This document shows positions 12,150 through 23,130 of a stretch of DNA of 64,000 nucleotides, piece by piece (position 1 is the first letter of the stretch; each line of letters starts with the position of its first letter). This DNA is from Amphiura filiformis (Eukaryota; Echinodermata; Ophiuroidea; Amphilepidida; Amphiuridae). Both the position numbers and the translations under genes were made by a program. The DNA lies in the NCBI RefSeq assembly GCF_039555335.1, contig NC_092647.1, positions 19,810,880 through 19,874,879 of the forward strand, written 5' to 3'. The notes below the pieces were generated by a model that saw only the letters and a list, made by a program, of their open reading frames with translations, did no database searches and was not told the origin of the DNA.

Positions 12150-12494
12150 AAACTGGCAGCAGTTGCCTCGGTCAAATTGTGAAAAATCATATTCGATGTG
12201 TTAGAAAAAACCAAACCATGCATTGATTGTGTATATATGCACGGGGGCATATTACTCGCAGTGCTTTCGGACTCATTTTTCTTTTGGGTTGATGCATTTA
12301 TATTTGCTTGTATTTTCCAACATTTTTAGTGACAATTTTGTTATAAAAATAGCAAAAAAAAAAATCTTGTGTATGAAATAAGTTGATAAATGCGTATCAC
12401 TTTGGGGCTAGTAAATTAGATGCATCAACATCTCAGTACGTGTGCATTATTTTGTACAATTTGACTCCCAGCAAGTGAAACGCATTTATTAACC
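12150..12494. repeat. Interspersed repeat, copy 1 of 3
   Basis: It shares a block with 15003-15363 and 30872-31222: a GCATTGATTGTGTxTA start, a TTTTTCTTxxGGGTTGATGCAT middle, AACAATTTTGTTATAAAAAT, then an inverted pair around the core GATGCATCAACATCTCAGTA. The CAAGTG-A-ACGCATTTATTAA end is the arm of a hairpin. No coding; probably a MITE. Confidence 0.65.
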
Positions 12495-12669
12495 TAATAT
12501 GTTATCAAATCATGAGGGCTTATTCCAGGACTATTTGAGTTGAAATAATCTTATTTGCATAATATGTGGAAAATTTGGCCTAGACATGTTTTTTGGAAAA
12601 TTACGCAACTGAATTAAAAAGAATAAAAATGTAATTAAAGAAACCTCAAAAAAGGAAGTGGGAGGGGAT

Positions 12670-12805
12670 GTGAAATATGTTTATTTTTTTTATTTGGCCT
12701 AATTGTTTTTCAAATGTGAAATATGTTTTTTTTTTTATTTGGCCTAATTGTTTTTCAAATGTGAAATATGTTTATTTTTTTTATTTGGCCTAATTGTTTT
12801 TCAAA
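12670..12805. repeat. Three tandem copies of a ~46-bp unit
   Basis: GTGAAATATGTTT, a T-run, TATTTGGCCTAATTG and TTTTTCAAA recur at 12670, 12716 and 12761, nearly identical apart from T-run length. A recent local tandem expansion with no coding. Confidence 0.9.
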
Positions 12806-12944
12806 GCAATTTGCATGTTTTTGTCCCAAGTGAATGTCATGCTTATTAGGTTATAATAGATAGGAAACAATTGAAAAAGTTACCTTTTCTTTTAACCTAT
12901 AGAAAAACATTTTTATTAAAAACTTTATAGTCACATGAACCTCC

Positions 12945-13300
12945 TGAATGTAACTTGAATGACTTTTTCGTTGATAGCGATGCTCCAATGCTGGATGATA
13001 CAGCTCAATGGGATTGTGAGGGTATGGTTTATACTCTCCGTGATTGTATTAGTGCTTTTTAAGAAATATGCTAAATAATAAGACTCCTGGACGGTACAGA
13101 TGGTCTTCCAACCAAATTTTATAATTTTTTCTTTAAAGATATTAATAAAAACTTGATAGATAGTTTTAATTATTCTTTTCATAATGGCAAGTTATCTGCT
13201 GATCAGAGAAGGGGGATTATTAGCCTTATCCCAAAATAAGGATCCTTCATTTTTGAAAAATTGAGACCAACCAGTTTCACTTACATGAAAATTGTAAAAA
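12945..13300 (+). pseudogene. L1/Tx1-like LINE reverse transcriptase scrap
   Basis: Translation gives E-G-M-V-Y-T-L-R-D-C-I-S-A near 13020, then K-T-P-G-T-D-G-L-P-T-K-F-Y-N-F-F-F near 13085, G-K-L-S-A-D-Q-R-R-G-I-I-S-L-I-P-K near 13190 and a decayed L-R-P-T-S-F-T block near 13265. This is the first conserved block of L1/Tx1-type LINE reverse transcriptases (nKtPGxDGLxxxFY, then QRxGxIxLIPK, then WRPISLT). Stop codons and a frame change interrupt it, and no other LINE part is attached. Confidence 0.75.
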
Positions 13301-13682
13301 CAATCTATCTTTGGCATTATCATAATGCAACTGTTTTTTTAAACATTTAATTGGTGATTTTATTTTTGTACGATGGAATGAAAAGAGAACAGGTGCATAA
13401 CTCAGTTAATGAATAAAACAATAATTAATTTCAATTTCTTTGATGCATACAGATACATATTATATTTTTTTTGTTTTTTCTTGTTACTTTGAATTCAATG
13501 CGGTCATAGCCATGTGTCTGGTCTATATTTGTTTCAATTCTTTGGAACAATATACATCAATTTAATTGTAGTATAATACATATAATTTCATCAACTATTT
13601 ATCAACTATGAACCGAAGGGCCTTTTGGTGACTGGAAGTGAAAGAAGGAAGGAATAAAGAGAGAAAAAACAAAGAAGTTGTT

Positions 13683-13765
13683 TGCTCTGGGTGGGATTCG
13701 AACCCAATAATCCTTGCATGCCAAGCACTAGGTCGCCAAACCGTAGCCATGGGTCTTTCGCTGGC
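13683..13765 (-). repeat. tRNA-derived SINE or tRNA pseudogene
   Basis: On the minus strand there is a B-box-like T arm, GGGTTCGAATCCC, preceded by a tRNA-like anticodon arm (GTGCTTGGCATGCAAGG) and, further back, an A-box-like ATGGCTACGGTTTGG. The acceptor ends do not pair as in a working tRNA. It best fits a tRNA-derived SINE head or a tRNA relic. Confidence 0.5.
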
Positions 13766-14764
13766 CAGGCAAACAAAAGCGTGCCTATATATCACTTGGG
13801 GTGATTGCGTCATCACATACCCTGGGATGCATGCACACGAGTGAATTGTTTGTAGTATTTTGGTTAACTTCCGTTAAAATCGTACATTCATTTTTAAAAA
13901 GGCTCAGGCTTTAAGACGGCTTCACTTAGACCCCCATGAGGGCTCTACCCCTTCAAACCCCAATGGGGATTTCACCCCCAGACCCCCACTTTCGGCTCCA
14001 CCACTTTCAAATTTGTTCCGATAGGCCTAATCTCAGGCAATGCTTTTCTCAAAAGTAGTAAACCTGTGGGCGGGCTAAGTCCTTGTTTTTGTTATTTTGT
14101 AATTTGTTTAGTGGAATGTGGAGGGGGCATTGCAACGTTTGATGCCAATTGCTCATCTGCAGGCAGTGCAGGGGTTATATAGGAGTTTACATGTTGTATT
14201 TACAGTTGCTGTTTCATTGACTTGTTTCATCATTGAATTTAATACTGTTAGCTAAAACAGTAAATAAATTGATAAAAGGATGGTATAACCTTGGTGAGAA
14301 CTAAATCTGTTTAATTGCATGTCAGATTTGTCAGATAATGATGTTTGTATGCATTCTTGTGTAATGTTAACAAACAATCCCATGATGCAAAGCAAAGCAT
14401 ACAGTGTGGTAAATTGAAAACCTTTAGACCTATATGTTTAGGGCTATGTCGTGTAGACCTACTGCTAGCTTATCACGGTAATGCAAAGACATTCATAAAT
14501 GATTTTTTAAGGTTCAAGATTTTGTGCATATCATTTAAAAAATTAAAATTATAAAAAATAGTTATACTCGTAAAAAGTGTTATACTCTCTCTCAGTTCTT
14601 GCAATTTAATGGAACATTAGTTTTTGTGAAGTCGTCACAAATAAACAAACAAACAAACAAATGATTCTCATTGGGTTATTTTTCAGGTTGTAAAGATTAA
14701 AATATTTTTGATCACAAAATTTACATTGTATCATCCCAGTGCAATAATTCCTCAGTAAACAAAC

Positions 14765-14940
14765 CACTACGTTGCATAGCCAGGATTTTTTCAGAGGGGG
14801 CTGGAGAAAGGGAAAAGGTGACTTTCAGTGGGATACAATTGGCCATAAATGGACAAAATGGTTTTAAAAGACCTATATAAGCATCCCATGTGAAGGGACA
14901 CACTACCTCCCCCCCCCTTGCCCAGTGGCTATGCCATGTG
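14765..14940. repeat. Repeat of the 'tagccaggattt' inverted-end family
   Basis: TTGCATAGCCAGGATTTTTT at the left and CCCAGTGGCTATGCCATG at the right are imperfect inverted ends around a G-rich start and a C-run. Same type as 8430-8632. Confidence 0.55.
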
Positions 14941-15002
14941 CCACTGAAACAATGCTTCAGAACACAGATGAATTATACAAATTAGTGAATTACTAGCTGT
15001 GC

Positions 15003-15363
15003 ATAAATATTGTATAATTGCACAGGCGCGCAATCCGCGTAGTATGAGCAGTGCTTTTGGACGAGTTCATTTTTCTTGCGGGTGGATGCATTAATATACA
15101 TTTGCTTGCATTTTCTACCATTTCTAGTAACAATTTTGTTATAAAAATAGCAAAAATCACAGGATTTTTTTCTCGTGTATGAAGTAGGTTAATAAATGTG
15201 TATCACTTGTTGCTTGAGAAATTGTAGAAAATAATGCACTTGTATTGATGCATCAAATGCACCCCCACCCCCGGACTTGTGCATTAGACGCATCAACATC
15301 TCAGTACATGTGTGCATTGTTTTGTACAATTTCACTCCCAACAAGTGATACACATTTATTAAG
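15003..15363. repeat. Interspersed repeat, copy 2 of 3, with internal hairpin
   Basis: Shares blocks with 12150-12494 and 30872-31222. The segment TTAATAAATGTGTATCACTT near 15190 and AAGTGATACACATTTATTAA near 15343 are exact complements, so the right half folds into a hairpin. Confidence 0.7.
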
Positions 15364-16458
15364 CTATAATTATGTATCCACAACAGGAGTAACGCATCAT
15401 AGGATACCTAAATTAATGTCTGTGCTACTGTCCACCAGTGGCAATCTGTTTGTTTGATGATAACATACATAAAGACCAGATCTAATCCATTCAGGCTAAA
15501 GTCAGCAATAATGAAACTGAGATATAGGCAAAAACAGAGGAGAAAAAACAGTAAGAAACATAAGAAAATGGACATCTAAAAGGCTCATAGCAGGAAGTAA
15601 GTTATTTTTCAACATTTTTGACTTTGGCCTGAGTGGATCAGATCAGGTCACATACTCTACTGTATTGTCTTAATTTCTGATTTGAATTGCAACTACAAAA
15701 AGATCAGAAAATCTTTATCCCTTGTCTGTTTGTTCGGCTTATATAAGGCAGAAATTATTTGGCTTTTGTTTCTGTGCGCGTCAATAAAGTCCCAACTCAT
15801 GCTCGCATAAATTCATATAAGCATGCGCCAGTGACGCATTACACAATGCACAACTAGCGTAAGCATTGCGCCCAACTGCATGCACACCATTCTATATCAA
15901 TACACCATGTTATGAGTTTATTTTTTCAGCCTTCTATACACCGAACAAACTTTAGTAGAGGACAATGTTAGCTACTGTTTCAGTGGTTTGTTACTTTCAT
16001 ATGGTGGGTGGGAGAGTGAGTCATTCAGCATTCTCATTCTTTTTTTTCTTTTGTAACCTTCTTTCTTTTTTAAACCTAAATATAAAGCAGTATTGCATTC
16101 TGTAGTGTTCGTGCATTATGTGCAAAGTATGACAGTTGAGTTTGGTTTTCACCTTCCTTCCATAATAATAGTGATAGCAGTCATAGGAGTTATAGATCCC
16201 GGTTATAGATACTTGGAAACCATAATATATATTTTGATACTTGTGTACAACCCCCATACTTTCAGTTATTTCAGTTATTTTTAATGTGCATATTGAGAGT
16301 TTGGTTTCCTACTTCCTTCCGGCATAATTATGATCGCCTGCATAGCATACTTGGAAACGATTAATACTTCAACAAGTTATAAGCAGTATGTACTTTCAGT
16401 TATATTTGTATGTGTGCATAAATGTGGCGGGAGGGAAGTACAGGGAACTTGAGTTGCC

Positions 16459-16682
16459 TATAGTGTGTCTCGTCTCAAGTTGAGAGTAACGCCATGTTGG
16501 ATTTTGCAGTGGTAGATTTGAATAGGTGTGTTTACGTGATTACCTTGCCAGCTTACGGACAAATAGCTCTTAACGCACGTGTGTATTTACCCTGCCGGAT
16601 TGCGTTAGCGTTCGATTTAAATCTGCCACTGCAAAATCCAAGATGGCATTACTCGCAACTTGAGATGAGACAGACTATTATA
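16459..16682. mobile_element. Palindromic MITE (about 220 bp)
   Basis: Left arm CTCGTCTCAAGTTGAGAGTA, then GGATTTTGCAGTGGTAGATT; right arm AATCTGCCACTGCAAAATCC, then CGCAACTTGAGATGAGAC. The arms are about 65 bp with a few mismatches. It ends about 200 bp downstream of gene A's stop codon. Confidence 0.85.
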
Positions 16683-16889
16683 GTCAGAAACAGATTAGAA
16701 AATATGTTTTCCAAAAATTACAATGTATAACCTGAAATTCCCTTCATTTTCCACAAGTGTTCATGGAATAATTACACCTTCCCTTCAGACACTGAATTTT
16801 TCGCATGTGTCTACAGATTAAATCCACCTTCTCTTCAGACCCTGCATTTTCCACTTTGCGATGCTATTGCTAATTTTCCTTTCATTGAC

Positions 16890-18265
16890 CTATACACAAA
16901 AGGAATATATTCGCACATTGTTATTTTCACGGTAACAGCTTGAAATGCGAAAAGCATGAAAATAAATGTAGTGTGAAAATTTCCACTTTAACACTAATAT
17001 GTGGCCACACGCTGTAAAGGTGTTGAGTATCAGCAGCATTAAGTCATCTTCATAAATCAGCAGATTTTGAAACACTAAGACATCAACATCTACATAATCA
17101 TCAGATTTAGAAAGATTTGGATAACCTGCAGCTACATGATCAGCAGATTTCAAAATACTTGGATCATCAACATCTACATAATCAGATGATTTTGGTAGAC
17201 CAGATCTATTGTGAGCATTCTGTACATTTTCATACCTTCCTGTCATTGGTTTCTGATGGTTTGATTTGGAATAGCTTTGTTTCTCTGCAGCTACCTTATC
17301 AGCAGATTTTGAAACAGTTGGATCATCAGCAGATTTAGAAAGACTTGGATCATCAACATCTACATAATCAGATGAATTTGGTAGACCGGATCTGGGCACA
17401 TTCTGAACATTTTCATACTTTCCTGGTGTTTGTTTCGGTTTGTTTATTTTGGAAGAGCTTTGAAAATCCAACCTCTTTTGATTTGCATGCTGTGACGATT
17501 TTATAATCCTATCATCTCTACTGCTGATATTACTAGGCTTGGAAAGACTAGGATCATCAACATCTACATAATCAGCAGATTTGGAACGGCTTTGATTCTC
17601 TGCAGCTACCTTATTAGCAGATTTTGAAACAGTTGGGTTATCAGCAAGTTTAGAAAGAGATGGATCATCAACATCTACATAATCAGCAGATTTGGAATGG
17701 CTTCTATTATCAACATCAACATAATCAGCAGGCTTGGAAAGACGCGGATCATCAACATCTACATAATCAGATGATTTTGGTAGACCAGGTCGGCTGGGGA
17801 CATTCTGTACATTTTCATACTTTCCTGGTGTTGGCTTCTGTTGTTTTGATTTGGATGAGATTTGACAACTAGACTTTTCCAAATCCAACCTCGTCCGATC
17901 TGTAGATTGCGATGGTTTTGTACTGAGACTAGTCTCAGGTTTTGGAAGTACACTATCTCTGCAGATGCAACCAGGCTTTCGTAACTCAATATAGTTATGC
18001 CTACTCTTCCCATTTGGTGCACTGTGTTGGATATAAACATCCTCATCCTCCTCATCCTCATCCTCATCTTCATCTCTTTTCAAATGGAATACAGGTGGTT
18101 GTGTGTATTTCTCAGGGTCCATGTATTCAGCAGTCCCCATATTTTCATTTGGCTTCTTTAGTAACTGATATACTGCGGTTTTACCAGAGTCAGGCTTATC
18201 TGCGGATGACTTGATACCAGAAATGATATTGTCGGGTCTGTCCATATAGTTTGGATTTGAAGCCG
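16890..18265 (-). CDS. Gene A exon 4: tail with seven D-Y-V-D-V-D repeats
   Basis: The acceptor is TTTCTAACAG and the phase (1) matches exon 3. Repeats alternate: Y-E-N-V-Q-N-V, then S-S-D-Y-V-D-V-D-D-P, then S-K-S-A-D spacers. S-D-Y-V-D-V fits the ITIM consensus (S at -2, V at +3), and Y-E-N-V fits the GRB2 SH2 pattern Y-x-N. In the last repeat (near 17080) the reading frame slips: S-V-S-K-S-A-D is readable in another frame, so the final ~65 residues, which are hydrophobic and unlike the rest, are probably a frameshifted end rather than designed sequence. Confidence 0.82.
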
Positions 18266-21200
18266 CTGTTAGAAAGAATAAAAGAATAAATCACTACTTT
18301 TAGAGCGATTAAGTTTAGACCACAGTGCATTGACAAATTCAAAGCAAACATAGAAATATGTAAATATCAAAAAGTTCCTAAAGTTCTAACTTGTTTTTAC
18401 TTTGTGCATACGGACCCAGTGTTTAACAGACCAACAGCAGATGCATACAAATTCAGGTTAGTCTATGCCAAGTAGATCGAAGCTTGTGTAGGCTAAACAA
18501 AAATTTGTTTCCTGCTGGCTGCAAGCATTTTGAATTTTGGGGTAATTTTATCGCATTTTGCTTTATATGAGAAATCAAGAAAAATTATATTTTCAAGCTA
18601 AAACTGAATGACAAAATTTTTCAAAATATTTTTTTCTCATACATTTTGTTTTATAAGCAATAATATGAAATTAATTATTCCTATGAAAATTATTCCATAA
18701 TTGTCCTAAAACTTCTCAATTTGATATCCAACCTTCACTGCCCTGATTTGACATTAAATATTTGTGATTTGAGGTATTTTACCATAAATCCTGTCTCTAA
18801 TAAAAAATGTTTAAAACAATAATGCATACCTCAATTGTGGTTTTCAGGCAATTACGGGATACAAACTCTTTGGTTCTTTTTAGCCTAAATATACCCAGTA
18901 TATGCTTCTGGTAGGGCAGCATTAAGTGTTTTGAGAGGAAATCTACAGGATTAAAAAATGAAACAAACTCTTATTGGGAGGGGAAAAAACATTCAATTCA
19001 AATTTAGTTAATGGTGGTTTTTTATCTTAGCAGGATAAAAACAATGTTATTACCTGAAAACGATGTTTCCTGTTCTGTGTTTATCTCTGTGTAGGCTGCA
19101 CCATCCTGCCTGAAATAAAAATAAGTACATATGTCAGGGCCGCAGCAAGGTCGAAAAATGTGGGGCGGCCATCACAAAATATGGGGCAGCCAAATTACAA
19201 ATCTATGCCCATATTGAAATAAAGATACAAAGAAAAACATAACAAATTTCTCCAAAAGTGGGGCGCCCATGGCATCCCCGGCCGCCCCTCTTGCTACGGC
19301 CCTGACATATGTATAGTTTGATCAGCTCTTAATAGGCGGGAAATGTTAGGCTTTTACCATTACGCCGAAAAGTAGACACACGTTAAGAGTGCTATTAGTT
19401 CACCTGTCTGGTCTCTATTTTGTGCGTTAAAGAGAGTAGATAAAGTATAGGACTTGAATTAATCATTCTTGATGCTTCTGGGAGATGTTACAAGACAAAA
19501 TAAAATAATTTGATATTAATCTGCGATGTTATAAGTCCCACCAAATACGAGCTGATCAAAGTATAATTAAACATGATTGTGCACTTTAACCAGATTTAAT
19601 AACTTTAACAACAAATTTTATAAATTTATCTGTCACTTTTAGATATTCACACAAATTGATCATTTTTGCTATGCTCACAGATGGAACCTTAAGGGAGCAG
19701 ATAGCGATGTTTGCACAGTAATTTTGTAAAATTTGCGATATAGGCCTAATTCAAATTTTATGACAAATTATTAAAAATTGATATTTTTTATATTTAACAG
19801 TTCAAATAGCTGTTGCTATAGCCATAATTTACTTGTCTTGTTTTATTTTGAGTTCACAGAACTTATTCAAGCACTATTTTTAGAATTTAGCACAAGTCAA
19901 AGGCATTAGTTTTGCCTGTCCCAGGAGTAAACTGCATTCACTCGATCGGACATCCGGGAAAATTGTCCCTGTCGTCCCCTATGCACCAGCGCGCAGCATA
20001 GCAACCAGCTCGAGAAAGGGGAACTGCACATGCGCACCCTGGTTTTACAAGGCTATTTCCCCTTTGTGACGTCAGTCCGACCAAGAGAATGACCAAAATG
20101 ATGGGTGGATGGTGGCTAGCTAACACCTTGCCCCCCCCAAATCACAGCTCATTACCTGTTATTATTGGATGTTCTTCTTTGCTCCTCCTTCCTACCCTCC
20201 TCTCTCCCTTGGCGACGACAATAAACCAAAAGACCAACTATACAACAGACCAGGAAACAAAGCCCCACCCCAACTCCAGCACCAATTGCTAACACATGAT
20301 AAGTAGATAGCCTGTAATGAAATGTAAACATGTGGTGTGATCAAGCAAAATCAGTATGAAGGTGGGCATATTCAATTTTCATAATCTTCATTACCCCCAA
20401 ACTCGTACCCCCCTAATTGAGGACACACACACCTGATTTTAATTGACACATGTACTGTGGACCTACCCCCCATACACACACCTGACAACTTCCTATTAAA
20501 TTGTGACTGTTACAGTATGTGATAATAGCGATACCGCCCATCAATAGTATCGCCAGGTTATGTGTATCAATAAACGCCCAAGACTAATTGGGTACCAAGA
20601 TGTCGGACTACAGTATAAACCATGTTTGCCAGAGCTCCTGATTTACTTTAGATTATAACGAATAGGCTATCGTTACAGTGACCTGTCCTCCTGTCCCCCG
20701 AATGTGGACCACTGTTAAATGCATTTTTACATTATTGCGTTGTCCTGACCCGCTGATGTCCTCGGTTGCAGGTGTGTCCATGGTTACACTGTGTGTTCGC
20801 CCTAGGGGCAGGTTCGCCCACCCCTTGTTTCTCAGCAATACGGCTATCGGGGGATTTGGTGATAGCAAAATTAGGTTTCATAGGTCATTATAAACTTCTC
20901 ATATTAGGGACGTGTTCATCGAACTGCAGCCAAAACAAAAAAATTACACCAAAACGTAATTTTTTGTTGCATTAATAATGTTGTATTATCATTGATACAC
21001 AAATACAGATGGTTTTAATGGAAATCTGTGTTGGGAACATATGGGATTTCTCAAAGATTTAATGCAGTTATAAACTCCTTATTCGATTTGTATTTTGCAT
21101 ACCTAGAAGAAAATACAAAAATGTGCACAAGGGGCACGTTCGCCTTTGAGGATGGGGCATGTTCGCCTATATCTTCCCGGGCGGACTTACCCCAAACTGG

Positions 21201-22274
21201 AGGCTTAACCTGCCCCATCAGCGTATTATGCAAAATATTGATTATTATACCGTTAAACAAGGTAAAACTACTGAAAAGCATGTTTTTTTTAAAGTTATGT
21301 GATATCAGTATTACTCATACCACCGCTTAGGTCCTAATCCATAATCTCCCGGTTGTAAACATGATATACGCTTAAGCTCACTTTGGACCCCTACGCTTTA
21401 CCATGACCCAACCCCTGCAACTAATTTAGTGACTCCCAGAAGAGAATGCCCTGTATACTCTTGCTAAATGTTTGCATTGAATATGTTATTGTTATGCAAT
21501 GTTTAAATCTTTTTTTGTGATTAGGGTGAACTTACCCCACCAACTTACCCCACCACACTTTGCAAAACTTTTTTGTTTGCTCTATCCTGTTGCTATTGTA
21601 AGGCCTATAGTTTTGGGATTGTGGTCGTATATAGCTAAGACATAGGGCTTTCACATGGGCTAATCAGGTCATCCCTAACCTTAAAATTGACATCGCTAGG
21701 CTGGTCAGAAAAAAATAGGGCGAACACTCCCCGCTCTCCCCTATCCTAATGTAGGTCCATGTTTGTAGGTAATTACAGATGCACACACCTCCCACACACA
21801 CAATACACACACAACCCTAATTGTACAGATCTGCTGCTATGAACCTTTTTTCGACTAGAAAATATCGAACCAATAAATGAAATGCCTAACTGAGAATACC
21901 CACAGGACATGCATGCCAGACTTTTACATACCAAGTGTGGACCCCCCCAAAGAACATAGACGTTGACATTGGTTTATATATGGCAAATGCTTGGTTGCAG
22001 GTGTGACCCATTTTAATGTCAGATTAAGGTCCATGGTTGCAGATCTATACTAATACACACATACACCCCTACAAACAGAGCCCCGAACCCTTCGATCTAC
22101 TCATGTGGTAGAATATACATACTTGCCAAATAATGAGTCGCTATTATCTTTCTTACTGCTCTCTGGATTATCAGATTGAAGACTAGTGGAATTTTCCTCG
22201 GAACGGCACACTGGAAATACAGATACCATGAATACAAGTCCAAAAGCTGTCAAAATCAACTCCCTTGTTGACAT
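16890..22274 (-). CDS. Gene A: short-ectodomain membrane protein with a tyrosine-repeat tail
   Basis: Four exons join in phase: 22274-22123, 20311-20156, 19109-19054, 18265-16890, giving 579 residues. Order: hydrophobic signal sequence, about 30 polar Ser/Asn-rich outside residues with an N-S-T glycosylation site, a glycine-rich helix (about 57-81), a Y-T-E-I juxtamembrane exon and a 458-residue tail. The tail has N-P-N-Y at its start, Y-Q-L-L-K-K-P, A-E-Y-M-D-P-E-K-Y, an acidic run, Y-I-E-L, seven D-Y-V-D-V-D copies and three Y-E-N-V. It shares these modules with B and D. It likely recruits SH2 proteins once phosphorylated (inference). No cysteine-rich exon was found. The protein is not a family I recognise. 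The start could also be the in-frame ATG at 22292. Confidence 0.78.
18266..19053. other. Gene A intron 3
   Basis: AT-rich intron with no feature recognised; it starts with a GTAATAA-type donor on the minus strand after exon 3 and ends at the exon 4 acceptor. Confidence 0.6.
19054..19109 (-). CDS. Gene A exon 3: juxtamembrane Y-T-E-I exon
   Basis: 56 bp between a TTTATTTCAG acceptor and a GTAATAA donor, phase 2 in and 1 out. It codes Q-D-G-A-A-Y-T-E-I-N-T-E-Q. It is the counterpart of the 68-bp Y-A-E-I exons of B (30180-30247) and D (60852-60919), which have the same phases. Confidence 0.78.
19126..19313. mobile_element. MITE with inverted ends in gene A intron 2
   Basis: ACATATGTCAGGGCCGCAGC at the left and TTGCTACGGCCCTGACATAT at the right are inverted ends, with ACATATGT spanning the border. 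It sits only 17 bp from exon 3. Confidence 0.75.
19315..19565. mobile_element. MITE with TTTGATCAGCTC ends, copy 1
   Basis: TAGTTTGATCAGCTCTTAAT and GAGCTGATCAAAGTATAAT are inverted ends. The interior GCTTTTACCATTACGCCGAA and TTAAGAGTG blocks are shared with 33581-33745. Confidence 0.7.
19690..19810. repeat. Fragment related to the TTAA-flanked palindromic MITE
   Basis: The run ATTAAAAATTGATATTTTTT followed by ATTTAACAGT matches the interior of the 7118-7513 and 46607-47242 elements. Only a piece is left. Confidence 0.4.
20156..20311 (-). CDS. Gene A exon 2: transmembrane exon
   Basis: 156 bp, acceptor TCATTACAG, donor GTAATGAG. Codes a glycine-rich membrane helix (A-I-G-A-G-V-G-V-G-L then hydrophobic to L-L-V-Y) and a basic stop-transfer C-R-R-Q-G-R. 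Small-residue G-x-G-x-G spacing recurs in the B and D helices. It ends A-A-C-A-G in phase 2, like B and D. Confidence 0.82.
20312..22122. other. Gene A intron 1
   Basis: 1.8 kb. It would have to hold any missing ectodomain exon (phase 2 to phase 2); none was recognised. It carries simple CA-rich stretches near 20420 and 21790 but no coding or clear mobile element. Confidence 0.5.
22123..22274 (-). CDS. Gene A exon 1: signal sequence and short ectodomain
   Basis: From ATG at 22274: M-S-T-R-E-L-I-L-T-A-F-G-L-V-F-M-V then V-F-P-V-C-R-S, a signal-peptide-like start, followed by polar residues with N-S-T and D-N-P-E-S-S. It ends in phase 2 at a GTATGT donor. An in-frame upstream ATG at 22292 would add six residues (M-T-D-V-T-I). 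Confidence 0.7.
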
Positions 22275-22942
22275 AATTGTAACATCAGTCATGGTGTTAT
22301 TATGACCCAAATAGAGCTTCCTTATACAGCTGACTTACAGATATGGGCCTATTTGTTCGATACTGCCACGTTAAGTTAGTAACTTTACCACAGTGACAAA
22401 GTATTGCTGACTTTCACATTTTATACTTCTGCGGACCAGCTATTGTCCTTAATATAAACTTCCTTTTTCTTTACGCGCATCCTGGCCGTCAGTATGAATG
22501 GTATGATCGAACCAGTGTTTATAGAAACTTGGGTATTTCCCATGCATTGAACATGCGGTGTCGAGTTCCTGTGCATGTATAACCTCAATTCATATGGAAA
22601 TATTGGCATTTCCTTTACAAAAGCCCTGGAATATAATGCATCGCAATAAAACCGACACATTTATTTATTTTTGGTATACATGTGGTGTGGTGGTGTAAGT
22701 GGGTGTATGTATGTGGGGGTGCTTTTGTAAATGCCGTCAAACGAGGACACACTGAGAAATTGCCATGTAACAGTGTGGGTGGGTATTTGTAAACAGTTGC
22801 AAACGAGGACACGTACATGAGAAATCTGTGTAACAGTGGATACCCAGTTGCTGGACCGTTTTACTACATGGAAAATCATAGCATCAAAATGCATTCATAA
22901 ATAACAACTGTATTTTAGAGGTGTATGGTTAGTTTATGCATG

Positions 22943-23130
22943 CAGTGACATAGCCAGGGGGAACTGTCCCTCTTGTCCCCCTTCCCCTGGTATATAAGAT
23001 TTGTAGGATTTTTTTGTACTTTTTAGCCCAGTTTTGACAATTTTTAATAATTTTTTTGTCAGTTTTCCCCATTGAAAGTTACCTTGCCAACTTACCCCCC
23101 TCAAAAAAAGTCCAGGCTTTGCCACTGCAG
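22943..23130. repeat. Repeat of the 'tagccaggattt' inverted-end family
   Basis: GCAGTGACATAGCCAGGGGG at the left and AGGCTTTGCCACTGCAGGC at the right are inverted ends around the C-rich and G-poor interior. Confidence 0.5.

Larger units (their letters stand above)
10765..12669. other. Repeat-rich intergenic stretch
   Basis: No gene recognised. It holds a repeat with inverted ends at 11878-12126 and a copy of the 'caagtgatacgcatttattaa' family around 12150-12494. Open frames at 11055-11348 and 11484-11837 have no domain, no composition bias and no splice context that persuades. Confidence 0.5.
13770..16458. other. Intergenic stretch with repeats only
   Basis: No gene recognised. It contains an AAAC microsatellite (14641-14662), an inverted-end repeat (14765-14940), a repeat copy at 15003-15363, and otherwise AT-rich sequence. 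A very basic 22-residue frame at 15511 has no supporting signal. Confidence 0.5.

Noticed and set aside
13638-13844. Open frames over a tRNA-like segment
   Set aside because: The sequence is better explained by a tRNA-derived element with a B box; no coding signature.
17117-17872. Plus-strand His/Gln-rich open frames
   Set aside because: Antisense shadows of the gene A tail repeats.
20653-21330. Short open frames on both strands within gene A intron 1
   Set aside because: No cysteine module, no matching phase 2 borders, no family resemblance; treated as chance.
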